In this document: positions 8,946-19,143 of the stretch, piece after piece | Position numbering within the stretch: the stretch's first letter is position 1 | How the letters are laid out: every line of letters starts with the position of its first letter | Program-made: the position numbers and the translations under genes | The notes under the pieces: generated by a model | The model's input: the letters and a program-made list of their open reading frames with translations, nothing else | What the model was told of the DNA's origin: nothing | The model's database searches: none | Assembly: GCA_963702755.1 (NCBI GenBank) | Contig: CAVPDZ010000012.1 | Span: forward strand, 62,001-126,000 | Length of the DNA: 64,000 bases | Source of the DNA: JAJPKK01 sp963702755 | GTDB taxonomy: Bacteria; Pseudomonadota; Alphaproteobacteria; Rhizobiales; Xanthobacteraceae | Reading direction: 5' to 3'

Positions 8946-9993
8946 CGAGAAGCCGATCGCCGCGACGGCGGCCGCGCCCGCTTCCGCGCAGCCCGTGTCC
9001 GACATGCACGCGCAGGCGCTCGCCTTTTTCGCCAATCGCCATCGCTTTCGGCCGCTCGAAGCACTGCCGTGGGTGCTGGCGATCGCGGCCTTCTTCGTAT
9101 TTCCCGATCGCTTGACCTTCGGCAGCCAGGTACTGCTGATGATGCTGTTCGCGCTCTCGCTCGATCTCATCCTCGGCTATGCCGGCATCGTGACGCTCGG
9201 TCACGCGGCGTTCTTCGGCATCGGCGCCTATACGGTCGGGCTCACCGCCTCACGGCTCGGCTGGAACGAGCCGATCTCGCTCCTTGTCGCGGCGGCCACC
9301 GTCGCCGCGGTGGCGGGCGCGGCATCCGGCGCGCTCCTGCTGCGCTATCGCGGCCTGACGCTCCTTGTTCTCACCCTGTCGACCGCGATCATGCTGCAGG
9401 AGCTCGGCAACTTCTATCACGACATCACCGGCGGTTATGACGGCATCCCAGGCCTCGAATTCAAGCCCGTGCTCGGCTGGTTCGACTACGACCTCTACGG
9501 GCACACCATCTATCTCTACACCCTCGCCGTGCTGTTCGTGCTGTTCCTCGTCGTACGTCGGATCGTGTATTCGCCCTTCGGCGAAGCGCTGGCGGGCATC
9601 CGCGAGAACGTCAACCGCATGCACGCGATCGGCTCGCCGGTGCAGGGGCGGCTGCTCACCGCATACACGATCTCGGCGGCGCTCGCAGGTGTCGCCGGCG
9701 CGTTGTTCACCGAAACCAATGCCGTCGTGACGCTCGGCGTCTTCAGCTTCGACGACTATTCGGCCGCCGTCCTCGTCATGCTGATCCTCGGCGGCGCCGG
9801 CCGGCTCTATGGCGCCTTCCTCGGCGCCTTCGTCTACATGGTACTCCAGGACAACCTGTCGAAATGGAGCCCCGCCTTCTGGCAATTCGGCGTCGGCTTG
9901 CTGCTCGTCATCACGGTGCTGTTCGCCCGCAATGGCCTCCTCGATCTGGTTGCGAGAGCCGCGGCCCGTCTCAAGCCGGCGGCATGGCGATGA
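8932..9993 (+). CDS. livM: branched-chain amino acid-type ABC transporter permease LivM
   Basis: Second membrane permease of the transporter, about 353 residues from ATG 8932. A hydrophilic N-terminal tail of about 45 residues is followed by a multi-helix membrane domain with the LivM signature LDLILGYAGIVTLGHAAFFGIGAY and the C-terminal VLVMLILGGAGRLYGAFLGA loop that contacts the ATPases. The frame is intact. The start lies inside the 3' end of livH, and its stop TGA overlaps the livG start (ATGA), so livH, livM, livG and livF are translationally coupled. Confidence 0.93.
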   Translation: MAANSEKPIAATAAAPASAQPVSDMHAQALAFFANRHRFRPLEALPWVLAIAAFFVFPDRLTFGSQVLLMMLFALSLDLILGYAGIVTLGHAAFFGIGAYTVGLTASRLGWNEPISLLVAAATVAAVAGAASGALLLRYRGLTLLVLTLSTAIMLQELGNFYHDITGGYDGIPGLEFKPVLGWFDYDLYGHTIYLYTLAVLFVLFLVVRRIVYSPFGEALAGIRENVNRMHAIGSPVQGRLLTAYTISAALAGVAGALFTETNAVVTLGVFSFDDYSAAVLVMLILGGAGRLYGAFLGAFVYMVLQDNLSKWSPAFWQFGVGLLLVITVLFARNGLLDLVARAAARLKPAAWR

Positions 9994-10734
9994 ACGCGCT
10001 CGAAATCCGCGCGCTCAACAAGAGCTTCGGCGCGCTGCGGGTGGCGCGCGACATCGATCTCACGCTGGCGCGCGGCGCCCGTCACGCGCTGATCGGCCCG
10101 AACGGCGCCGGCAAGACCACGCTTGTCAATCTGATCACCGGCGTGCTCACGCCGACCGCGGGCAGTGTGCTGCTTGACGGCGAGGACATCACCCGCCTCT
10201 CCCGGGCGGGGCGGGCGCGGCGCGGCATCGCGCGCACCTTCCAGATCAATCAGCTGTTTCGCGGCCTGACGGTCGTCGAGAATCTCTATCTCGCGGTCGG
10301 CGAGCGCACGCGGGCCTGCGGCCGGATCTGGCGCCCGGCCGGCGCCGAGCGTGCCGTCGTCGAAGAGGCGATGGAGCACCTCGACGCGTTGCGGATCGCC
10401 GACGACGCACTCAAGACGGTGCGCGAGCTTCCCTATGGCCGCCAGCGCCTCGTCGAGATCGCCATCGCGCTCGCGCAACGGCCGCGGGTGCTGCTCCTCG
10501 ACGAGCCGGCCGCGGGCGTGCCGTCCTCGGAGAGCCACCTCATCCTCGACGTCGTCGACCGGCTCGATCCCGACATCGCGATCCTGATCATCGAGCACGA
10601 CATGGACGTCGTGATCCGTTTCGCCAAGCGGATTTCCGTGCTCGTCGCCGGCGCGGTGCTGGTCGAGGGCGAGCCCGGCGAGATCCTCGCCGACGAACGG
10701 GTGCGCGCCGTCTATCTCGGCGAGGAGGCTCGCC

Positions 10735-10742
<8 letters not shown>
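9990..10742 (+). CDS. livG: branched-chain amino acid-type ABC transporter ATPase LivG
   Basis: Cytoplasmic ATP-binding subunit of about 250 residues. Walker A is GPNGAGKTT, Walker B is RVLLLDEPAAG, and the LivG-type GIARTFQINQLFRGLTVVENL follows the Q-loop region. The ABC signature reads LPYGRQRLVEIA rather than the commoner LSYGEQRQLEIA, and the switch His is in IIEHDMDVV. The start is taken at ATG 9990, which overlaps the livM stop as ATGA; ATG 9984 two codons earlier is an alternative. The livF start overlaps its 3' end. Confidence 0.93.
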
Positions 10743-11451
<709 letters not shown>

Positions 11452-11825
11452 TCCGTCCGCGCCGCGGCGCCGCAGCGCGCTCGTTCAAGCGTAGGCCTTG
11501 CCTGAACACTGCGCCGCTCGGGGATGGCAGCGCGCTGCGCTGATGGCGCAGCCATAGGGAGCCGATCGCGACAGGAAGCCGAAATAGGCGGGCACGGACT
11601 TCGCATTGCGCATCCTACCCGCGCAATTACACCGATCGTCATCCCCGCGGCCGAGTCGTAGCTGCGGCTCGGCGCCGGAATCCATAACCCCTGCTGGGTG
11701 GTGCGGGCCCGCACTCCGCTCCGCGGCGCCCCGCGCAGAAACCTTATCATGCCGCGGCGTCTGCGATTAAGGCTCCGTTCCGCTGCGCTTGGGCGCTGCT
11801 GAAAGACTGGCGCGAGAAAGTAATC
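11452..11825. other. 374-base intergenic region with repeat remnants, no gene
   Basis: I see no coding sequence here. The region contains inverted stretches such as GGCAGCGCGCTGCGCTGATGGCGC near 11525-11550, and a segment near 11640-11690 with CGTCATCCCCGCGGCCGAG and GCGCCGGAATCCATAACCCC. The latter is typical of the GGAATCCATAACCCC-type palindromic repeats of Bradyrhizobium relatives; a better preserved member of a related type is at 38384-38497. A terminator for the liv operon could be among these, but no hairpin followed by a T run is evident. Confidence 0.6.
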
Positions 11826-12921
11826 TTACTTCGCCGCGTAGGTCTTGCTGTATCCGTTGCGGCCGTTGGTGATGGTGAACGTACCGTCCGGACTGACCGA
11901 AGCCTTGATCCAGTGGCCCTGGCAATCGGCCGTGTCTTCGAAATTGGCGATCATGTCCGGCGCCGTGTTGTGCTCCTTGTCGAGAAGCGAGAGGTGCATC
12001 TGCCAGATCGCTTCGATCCGCGGCAGCTTCGCGAGCCGTTGGTAGCCGTTTTTCTCGTAGGGTGCCGCGGGCTTGCCGGCGACGGTGATCGGCTTGACGC
12101 GATTGTCGGTCTGGCCGAGGCCTTTGCGTGGGCCGTTGTTCACGAGTGCAACCTGCGGGTTGATGGCACCGAGGAAGGCCGGCGCGCCGGCGCCGTCGAA
12201 TGAGCCGTGGCGGCTCGTCTGGTACATCGTGACCCGCCCGACTTTGTTGATCGGACACGCAAGTTCCATCTCCTTCTGCCAGTCGAGATCGATCAGGTTG
12301 AGGAAAGTGAACTTGCCATAAGTGAGGAGCAATCCGACGGTGCGCTGGTTCTCGGCGCCGGCCGCGCTCATCTGCGCAGCGTCCGCGCATAGCGTGTTGG
12401 GCGCGCCGCCGTTGACCGGACTCGCGATCTGCTTCTCCTCCGAGGTGACGACAAGCACCGGCACGCCCTTGAGCGGGATTTCGTCGCCCGGCTTCACGAT
12501 CGTCCGCTTGGCGCCGGCGACGCGGCGATAATCGTCGAGCCGCCCCTGATCTTCCGCGTCGACGGCATTGCCGTGATCGAAGAAGCGATCGATCGGGATC
12601 ATCCTGGCAAGCGCGGCGAGGCCGCCCTCGTGATCGCGGTGGTAGTGGCTCAGCACGAAGTAATCGATCTTCTTCAGCCCGGCCGTTTGCGCCGCCGCCA
12701 TGATGCGCTTTGCGTCACGGTCGCCGTCCGGATAGCCGGCATCGACCAGCAGCGACTCGCCCGGTCGGCGACACGATCAGCGTCGCCGCACCGCCCTCGG
12801 TATCGATCCAGTAGATGTCGAGCGTGCGGGTGGCGTTGGCGGCGGGCGGCGCGTTCTGGGCGAATGCCGTGCCGCAAGCGAGTGCGAAGGCAAGAGCCGC
12901 GGTCAGGATCATGCGCGTCAT
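11826..12921 (-). CDS. secreted metallo-beta-lactamase-fold hydrolase (one frameshift)
   Basis: About 364 residues. A signal peptide (ending GTAFA-QNAPP) is followed by DIYWIDTEGGAATLIVSPTG and LLVDAGYPDGDRD, then the metal-binding motif SHYHRDHEGG. This resembles the ComEC/Rec2-type MBL-fold branch (IDTEGGAATL is a ComEC-like opening) rather than classical lactamases. One extra base at 12760-12762 (GGG for GG) breaks the frame between SPTG and ESLLVDAG. The C-terminal portion (DGTFTITNGRNGYSKTY) is a family-specific extension. The substrate is unknown. It is probably periplasmic, and sits 240 bases from the amidohydrolase gene on the same strand. Confidence 0.85.
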
Positions 12922-13012
12922 GGTCGTCCTCCCTCATCTTGGACTTTGATTTGATTGTAGCCCGGTTTGGGTGCCGCGAAATCCGGCATGCACGGTCCGA
13001 AGTGGACGGCTT

Positions 13013-13126
13013 TTCTTCCCCTCCCTCGCGTGCGGGGGAGGGCTAGGGAGGGGGTACGCTCCACGGCACGAATTGCGGCCGGCCCCCTCCCTGACCCTCC
13101 CCCGCACGCGGGGGAGGGGAAAGAAG
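13013..13126. repeat. GC-rich palindromic intergenic repeat
   Basis: Two inverted arms of about 30 bases, one near 13013-13043 and its complement near 13096-13126, both built on CCTCCC...GCACGCGGGGGAGG blocks, separated by a loop with the motif CACGAATTGCGGCCGG. It belongs to the same family as the insertion inside hrpB at 745-912. It lies between two minus-strand genes and could serve as a transcript-stabilising or terminating hairpin. Confidence 0.85.
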
Positions 13127-13161
13127 CACCGATCGCGAGTTGAGGATGCGCCCCGTCGACG

Positions 13162-14130
13162 CTACGTATTCTTCAACAGCAATCCGACGTTGCCGGACAA
13201 AATCCGCTCGCCGTCGGGGCCGAGCGCGCGCACGTCGCGGACGAAATCGCGCACCGCCTCGCGGGCGCGGATTTCCTGCGGGTAGTCGGTCGCGAATACG
13301 ATGCGGGACGCGGGAATTTCCACGAGCGCGGTCTTGACCGAGCCGATGGCGCCGCAGAAGCCCGCCGTGTCGAACACCATGTTGTGGGCGAAGTAATAAT
13401 CGAAGTCGTGCCGCGGCGTGGCGCCGTGGCGCGGATTGCCGGCGGTGCCCCAGAACGTCTTGTCCTGGTAGCTGCGCACGCGGCCGAGCATCGAGGCGAT
13501 GCCGCCGCCGAGATGGGCCATGTGCACCGTGAGGTTTGGATGGCGGTCGAACACGCCGCCATTGATGAGCCTGATCGTCGCCATGATGAGGGAGAACTCG
13601 CGCCCGACCGAGCGCGCGGTGTCGTAGGCGTCGAACGACTGCGAGAAGTTGAGCTTCAGCGCCGGATGCACGAACACGAACATGCCGAGCCGGTCGCACT
13701 CCGCCCAGAACGGCTCGAACTCCGGCGCATCGATGAACTTGCCGTCGGCCTCGGAGGTGATGACCACGCCGGCGAATCCGAGCTCGTGCTTGCAGCGGTT
13801 GAGCTCCTTCAAGGCCTCCGGCCCGCCGAGCGGATTGGCGTGAGCCGCGCCGATGAAGCGCCCCGGATAGTCGCGCTCGGCCTGCTTCGCGCGATCGTTG
13901 CAGATCTTCGAGCGTTCGAGATCGGCCGACATGCCGGCCGCGCTCGTCAACCACGCCGCATCGATGCCGGCGGCGTCCATCATGCGGATGTGCTCGTCGA
14001 GATCGTAGAGCAGCGAGTGCACCGTGTAGCTCGGCGCGCCGTTCTCGTCATAGTGCAGGATGAGCCGGTCGCCGGGATCGCCCTTGATCAGTTCGCGCGG
14101 CGTGAAGTGGTGCTGGAAGTCGACGATCAT
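13162..14130 (-). CDS. amidohydrolase family 2 protein (ACMSD / gamma-resorcylate decarboxylase-like)
   Basis: 322-residue TIM-barrel metal-dependent enzyme. Metal-site motifs are in order: DFQHHFTP at the N-terminus, FVFVHPALKL around residue 160, HMAHLGGGIASMLGR around residue 210, and IVFATDYPQEIRA around residue 280. This order is that of the ACMSD-related non-oxidative decarboxylases (2-amino-3-carboxymuconate semialdehyde, gamma-resorcylate, 5-carboxyvanillate) and of some ring-opened-product hydrolases. The frame is intact. It is transcribed divergently from the transhydroxylase-like molybdoenzyme 150 bases away, so the two may share control and act on the same phenolic substrate. The exact reaction is inference. 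Confidence 0.85.
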   Translation of the reverse strand: MIVDFQHHFTPRELIKGDPGDRLILHYDENGAPSYTVHSLLYDLDEHIRMMDAAGIDAAWLTSAAGMSADLERSKICNDRAKQAERDYPGRFIGAAHANPLGGPEALKELNRCKHELGFAGVVITSEADGKFIDAPEFEPFWAECDRLGMFVFVHPALKLNFSQSFDAYDTARSVGREFSLIMATIRLINGGVFDRHPNLTVHMAHLGGGIASMLGRVRSYQDKTFWGTAGNPRHGATPRHDFDYYFAHNMVFDTAGFCGAIGSVKTALVEIPASRIVFATDYPQEIRAREAVRDFVRDVRALGPDGERILSGNVGLLLKNT

Positions 14131-14279
14131 AAGGCCCGGTCCTGTGCATCAGCGGGGTACTGACCCGCGGTGGAAAAACCATTGCGATATGCTAATTCTT
14201 GCGGCTCGTCACGAAACCTTCGCACGCGAAGCTGCGCTCGAAGCCGCAGCACGCGCGGGAGAGGCCCAAAGGAGCCGCC

Positions 14280-17200
14280 ATGAGCATCGCCACGACGAGA
14301 TTCTCCGCAACCTTGTGGGGGTTCGCACAGCTCATGCGTGTGCAGGCGCTGCTGCACGCGAAGTTCCGCGAGCGCTTGCGCGAACGCAATCTCGTTGCTC
14401 AGATCAAAGCGCGCGACGAGGAGGTCGGGCGCTGGTTCGAACTGCGCGACGGCAAACTGCGCACCGGTGCGGGCCTGCACAAAGCGCCCGACATGACGCT
14501 CGCCTTCAAGAACGCGGCGCTCGGGGCCGCGCTGCTGACGCCGCCGATCAACTGGCTCGACCAGATCAACGCCCAGAAGGATTTCACCCTCACCGTCGAC
14601 GGCCCCGAGGATCTCACCAACTGGTGGGCGCAGATCATGATGGCGGCGCTGACGGCGGGCTGGCAGTTCGGCACGCGGCTCCCCGACGGCACCATGCGCT
14701 ACTGCAACATGACGAACGGCGGCCCGGTGTTCGTCCACGTCAAGAACGGCAAGATCGTGCGCCTCACGCCGATCGAGTTCGATCACACCGATCCGCAGCC
14801 GTGGACCATCCGCGCGCGCGGCCTCGAGCTCACGCCGCCGCGCAAGACGACGCTTGCGCCGCACGGCCAGAACGCCAAGTCGATCGTCTATTCGCCGGAC
14901 CGGCTGCTTTATCCGATGAAGCGCGTCGACTTCGATCCGAACGGCGCGCGCAATCCGCAGAACCGCGGCAAGTCGGGCTACGAGCGCATCTCGTGGGATG
15001 AGGCGCTCACCATCGTCTCCTCCGAGATCAAGCGGCTCAAGAGCACCTATGGGCCGGGCGTGATGGCGGTGTCACATGGCTCGCATCACACCTGGGGCAA
15101 CATCGGCTACTACCTCTCTGCGCTCCACCGCTTCCGCAATGCCGTCGGCTACACCCAGGTGCATCACAACCCGGACAGCTGGGAGGGCTGGTACTGGGGC
15201 GCGGTCCATCACTGGGGCTATACGCTGCGGGTCGGCCAGTCGGAAACCTACGGCACCGTCGAGGACTGTTTGCAGAACTGCGACATGATCGTGTTCTGGG
15301 CCGCGGACCCCGAGACGACCAGCGGCTCATACGGCGCCCAGGAAGGCACGGTGCGCCGGCAGTGGCTCAAGAATCCGAAGCTCGGCATCAAGGTCGTCCA
15401 CGTCGATCCGTACTACAACGCCTCGGCTCAGTTCCTGCCCGGCAAATGGTTCGCGCCGCGGCCGACCACGTCGGTCGCGATGGCGATGGCGATCGCCTAT
15501 GTCTGGATCAAGGAAGGGCTTTACGACAAGGACTACGTCGCGAGCCACACCGTCGGCTTCGACAAGTGGAAGGATTATCTGCTCGGCGTCGAGGACGGCA
15601 TCGCCAAGTCGCCGGAGTGGCAGGAGAAAGAGACCGGCGTCCCGGCGAAAGACGTGCGCGCGCTCGCTCGCGAGTGGGGCAAGAAGCGCGTCTATCTCGC
15701 GCCCGGCGGCTGGGGTAACGGCCACGGCGGCGCCTGCCGCAACCAGACCGGCATCCAGTGGGCGCGCGTCATGGTGTGCCTCGTCGCGATGCAGGGCCTC
15801 GGCAAGCCCGGCATCAACATGGGCAACCTGCAATGGGGCTGCCCGCTCGACTTCAATTTCTATTTCCCGGGCTACGCTGATGGCGGCATGTCGGGCGATC
15901 TCGAAAACACCTCGATGCCGATCGAGCTTTATCAGCGGATGCCGCAGCTGCCGACGCTGTCGTCGACGTTCCAGCGCATTCCGCGCATCTGGATGCCGGA
16001 GGCGATCGCCGACGGGAAGGCCGAGGGCTACGCCTGGGTCGGCAAATCGATCGAGCACCAGTTCGCGAAGTTCGCCTACCCCGCGCCCGGCCATGCGCCG
16101 GTGAAGATGCTCTACAAATACGGCGGCTCGATTCTCCGACCATGAACAACACCAACCGCCATGTGCGGATGTACCAGTCGGAGAATCTCGAATTCGTGGT
16201 CAACCAGTCGATCTGGTTCGAAGGCGAGGCCAAATTCGCCGACGTCATCCTGCCGGCGTGCACCAATTTCGAGCGCGTCGACATCAGCGAATGGGCGGGC
16301 CTCGGCGGCTACGGCCACCACGGCCAGCAGCAGCTCAACCACCGCGTCATCATCTTCCAGGCGCCGGCGATCGCGCCGCTCGGCGAGTCGAAGTCCGATT
16401 ATTGGATCTTCACGGAGATCTGCAGGCGGCTCGGGCTTGCCAATTACTTCAACGAGGGCATGAACGAGCTCGACTGGGTCAAGCGCCTGTTCGATGCGTC
16501 CGATCTGCCGAAGCACATCTCCTGGAAGGAGTTCACCCGCAGAGGCTACTTCGTCGTCCCGACGGAAAAGGAGAAGCTGCGCGCGCCGGTGTCGTTCCGC
16601 TGGTTCTGGGAGAACCGCAAGAAGGACGTGCCGGAAGCGCACCCGCTGCCGTCCGACTATGCAACCGACTTCCAGCGCGGTCTGCAGACCCAGTCCGGCA
16701 AGCTCGAATTCGAGTGCAACAGCCTCAAACGTTTCAACGATCCCGAACGGCCGCCGATCGTCAAATACGAGCCGTCATGGGAGGGGCCGCATTCGTCGGA
16801 TCTGTTCGCACGCTATCCGCTGCAGCTCCTCACGCCGCATTCGAAGTACTCGTTCCACACCCAGGGCGACGGCAAGGACTCGTTCCTCCTCAACATCGCC
16901 GACCACCGCGTCAACGTGAACGGGTACTATTATTGGGTGCTGCGCTTGAACGCGCAGGATGCCGCCGAACGCGGCATCAAGAAGAACGATCTCGTCAAGG
17001 TGTTCAATGATCGCGGCGCCGTCATTTGCGCGGCGCTGCCGACCGAGCGCCTCGCGCGCGGCGTCTGTCACGGCTACGAGTCCTCCGCCGTCTACGATCC
17101 GATGGGCGAGCCGGGGAAGTCGGTCGACCGGGGCGGCTGCCTCAACCTGCTGACGCCGGAGCGCACCCAGACCAAATCGACCCATTCGCTTGCCGGCGCG

Positions 17201-17329
17201 AACTCGCTCGTCCAGGTCGAGCTGTGGGACGGTCGCACCGAGCATGTTTCCGCGGTGTTCGCCGAACTGGAGAAAGACCGCGCGATCAAGCGCACGCTCG
17301 AGGCCGCGAGCCTCGTCCCCGCCAAGTGA
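14280..17329 (+). CDS. transhydroxylase-type molybdopterin oxidoreductase large subunit with SCP2-like N-terminal domain (one frameshift)
   Basis: About 1,016 residues. ATG 14280 is preceded by AAAGGAG. Residues 1-125 look like an SCP2 sterol-carrier-type domain (FELRDGKLRTGAG, APDMTLAFKNAALG, KDFTLTVDGPEDLTNWW). The molybdopterin domain follows, with no N-terminal CxxC iron-sulfur motif. Stretches such as WEGWYWGAVHHWGYTLRVGQ, WAADPETTSGSYGAQEGTVR and VHVDPYYNASAQFLPGKWFA match what I know of Pelobacter pyrogallol-phloroglucinol transhydroxylase. From about residue 840 comes the C-terminal cofactor-binding domain (YPLQLLTPHSKYSFHTQGD). One base is missing (or two extra) near 16130-16140; MNNTNRHVRMYQ continues in the new frame. 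The catalytic partner is the iron-sulfur gene at 18261. Confidence 0.82.
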
Positions 17330-17376
17330 TCTCGCGCCGCGTGAATTTCGGCCCGCTGGGCCTTTAGGAGAATGGC

Positions 17377-18219
17377 ATGCAATACGGAACCTTCATCGTC
17401 ACGGTCGCCGCAGCGGCCATGCTCGGCTTTGTGTCGAGCAGCCGCGCCGAGGTCCCCGACCTGTCGAAATTTCCCGACTGGTCCGGCCAGTGGCACCGCA
17501 CCAGCGGCATCCAGTGGGACCCGAGCAAGCCGCTCGGTCCCGCCCAGAAGCCGCCGCTGACGGCGGAATATCAGGCGCGCTACGAGGTAAACCTCGCCGA
17601 TCAGGCGGCCGGCGGTCAGGGCGACGAGACGACCGGACAGTGCATTCCGCACGGCATGCCGCGGGTGATGACGGTGGTCTACCCGATGGAAATCGTCGTC
17701 ATGCCGAAGACGACCTACATCATCACCGACTACACCGTGCCGCGCCGCATCTTCACCGACGGCCGCGACTGGCCGGAGGAAATGGACGAGAACTTCAACG
17801 GCCTGTCGATCGGCCGATGGGTCGATCCCGATGCGAGCGGCCGCTACACCACGCTCGAGGTCGAGACGCGCGGCTTCAAGGGGCCGCGCACCTATGAAGC
17901 CAGCGGCATCCGCCTCCATGACGACAATCAAACCATCATCAAGGAACGCATTCGTCTCGATCCGAACGACAAGAACTTCCTGCTGGACGAGATCACGACC
18001 ATCGATCATGCGCTGACGCGCCCGTGGACGATCGTGAAGAAGTATCGCCACGAGACCAATCCGACCCCGATCTGGCACTTCAACGATTGCTCGGAGAACA
18101 ATCATCACGTCTTCATCGGCAACGAGAGCTATTACGTGAGCGGCGACGGCTTCCTGATGCCGGTGAAGAAGGGACAGCGTCCGCCCGACCTGCGCTACTT
18201 CAAGACCACCGGGCACTAG
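17377..18219 (+). CDS. secreted protein of unknown function, between the two molybdoenzyme subunits
   Basis: 280 residues with a signal peptide (hydrophobic core AAAAMLGFVSSSRA, then EVPDLSKF). The mature protein is rich in aromatic residues and short beta segments (DWSGQWHRTSGIQWDPS, QCIPHGMPRVMTVVYPMEIV, YIITDYTVPRRIFTDGRDWP). I know this type as an uncharacterised periplasmic family found beside catabolic oxidoreductases in sphingomonads and Bradyrhizobium relatives; no function is established to my knowledge. RBS AGGAGAA precedes the ATG. It sits 47 bases after the large-subunit gene and 41 before the small-subunit gene, so it is cotranscribed. Its export is surprising because transhydroxylase itself is cytoplasmic. 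Confidence 0.85.
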   Translation: MQYGTFIVTVAAAAMLGFVSSSRAEVPDLSKFPDWSGQWHRTSGIQWDPSKPLGPAQKPPLTAEYQARYEVNLADQAAGGQGDETTGQCIPHGMPRVMTVVYPMEIVVMPKTTYIITDYTVPRRIFTDGRDWPEEMDENFNGLSIGRWVDPDASGRYTTLEVETRGFKGPRTYEASGIRLHDDNQTIIKERIRLDPNDKNFLLDEITTIDHALTRPWTIVKKYRHETNPTPIWHFNDCSENNHHVFIGNESYYVSGDGFLMPVKKGQRPPDLRYFKTTGH

Positions 18220-18260
18220 TCGACGCTCGGCGAACAATCGCAAGCAGAACGGAGCGCAGC

Positions 18261-19119
18261 ATGTCGACCGAAGCCCCCGTCGCCAAATGGAACATGATCA
18301 TCGACGTTGCGGAGTGCACCAACTGCCAGCTCTGCACGCTCGCGGCCATGGACGAATACGTCGGCAATGAGTTTCCCGGCTATGCGGCGCCGATGCCGAA
18401 GCACGGGCATCGCTGGATCGATATCCTGCAGAAGGAGCGCGGCCAGGACGGGCATGATCGACATCGCCTACCTGCCGACCATGTGCAACCACTGCGACGA
18501 GGCACCCTGCATCAAGGCGGCGAAGGATGGCGCCATCGCCAAGCGCGCTGACGGGATCGTTGTCATCGATCCGGTCAAGGCGAAGGGACAGAAGGATCTG
18601 GTCGAAGCCTGTCCCTACGGCCACATCTGGTGGAACGAGGAATTGCAGCTGCCCCAGCACTGGCCGTTCGATGCTCACCTCATCGACCAGGGCTGGGACA
18701 AGACGCGCGGCCACCAGTCGTGCCCGACCGGCGCCATGCGCTCGGTCAAGCTCGACGACGCTGCGATGGCGCGCATGGTCTATGACGAGGGCCTCGAAGT
18801 CCTCAAGCCGGAGCTCAACACCAAGCCGCGGGTCTATTACCGCAAGCTGTGGCGTTACTCGAAATGCTTCATCGGGGGAACGCTCTCCGTCGAGCGCGAT
18901 GGCATCGTCGATTGTGTCGAGGGCGCCAAGGTACGGCTCGTCAGAGGCAGCACCGCCGTCGCCGAGACGGCAAGCGACAACTACGGCGACTTCAAATTCG
19001 ACAGGCTCGACGAGAATTCCGGCGCCTACACGGTTGAGATCGAGGCCGCCGGCCTGCCGCCGAAGACCGTGCCGGCAACGCTCGGCGTCAGCATCAACCT
19101 CGGCGAGATCAGGCTGTGA
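18261..19119 (+). CDS. iron-sulfur small subunit, transhydroxylase/DMSO-reductase B-like with C-terminal beta domain (one frameshift)
   Basis: About 285 residues. The N-terminal two thirds is a multi-4Fe-4S ferredoxin (CTNCQLCTLAA, then MCNHCDEAPCIKAA, EACPYGHIWW, SCPTGA). The C-terminal 80 residues (from about CFIGGTLSVERDG) form a carboxypeptidase-regulatory/transthyretin-like beta domain with VEGAKVRLVRG and NYGDFKFDRLDE. The same two-part design is known in the small subunit of Pelobacter transhydroxylase, which strongly supports the call for the large subunit. An extra G at 18450-18452 (GACGGGCATG) breaks the frame before MIDIAYLPTMCNHC. No signal peptide. Confidence 0.88.
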
Positions 19120-19143
19120 GGGCGTCTGCCCTGCCGGCGCACC

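Noticed and set aside
12715..12921. Independent small secreted protein
   Set aside because: Its 3' end becomes unlike any protein exactly where the adjacent frame resumes LLVDAGYPDGDRD; it is the N-terminus of the MBL-fold gene.
14280..17329. Two separate genes for the molybdoenzyme large subunit (split at 16145)
   Set aside because: The second part starts mid-domain (MNNTNRHVRMYQ lies inside the molybdopterin domain) with no ribosome-binding site; a single-base change joins them.
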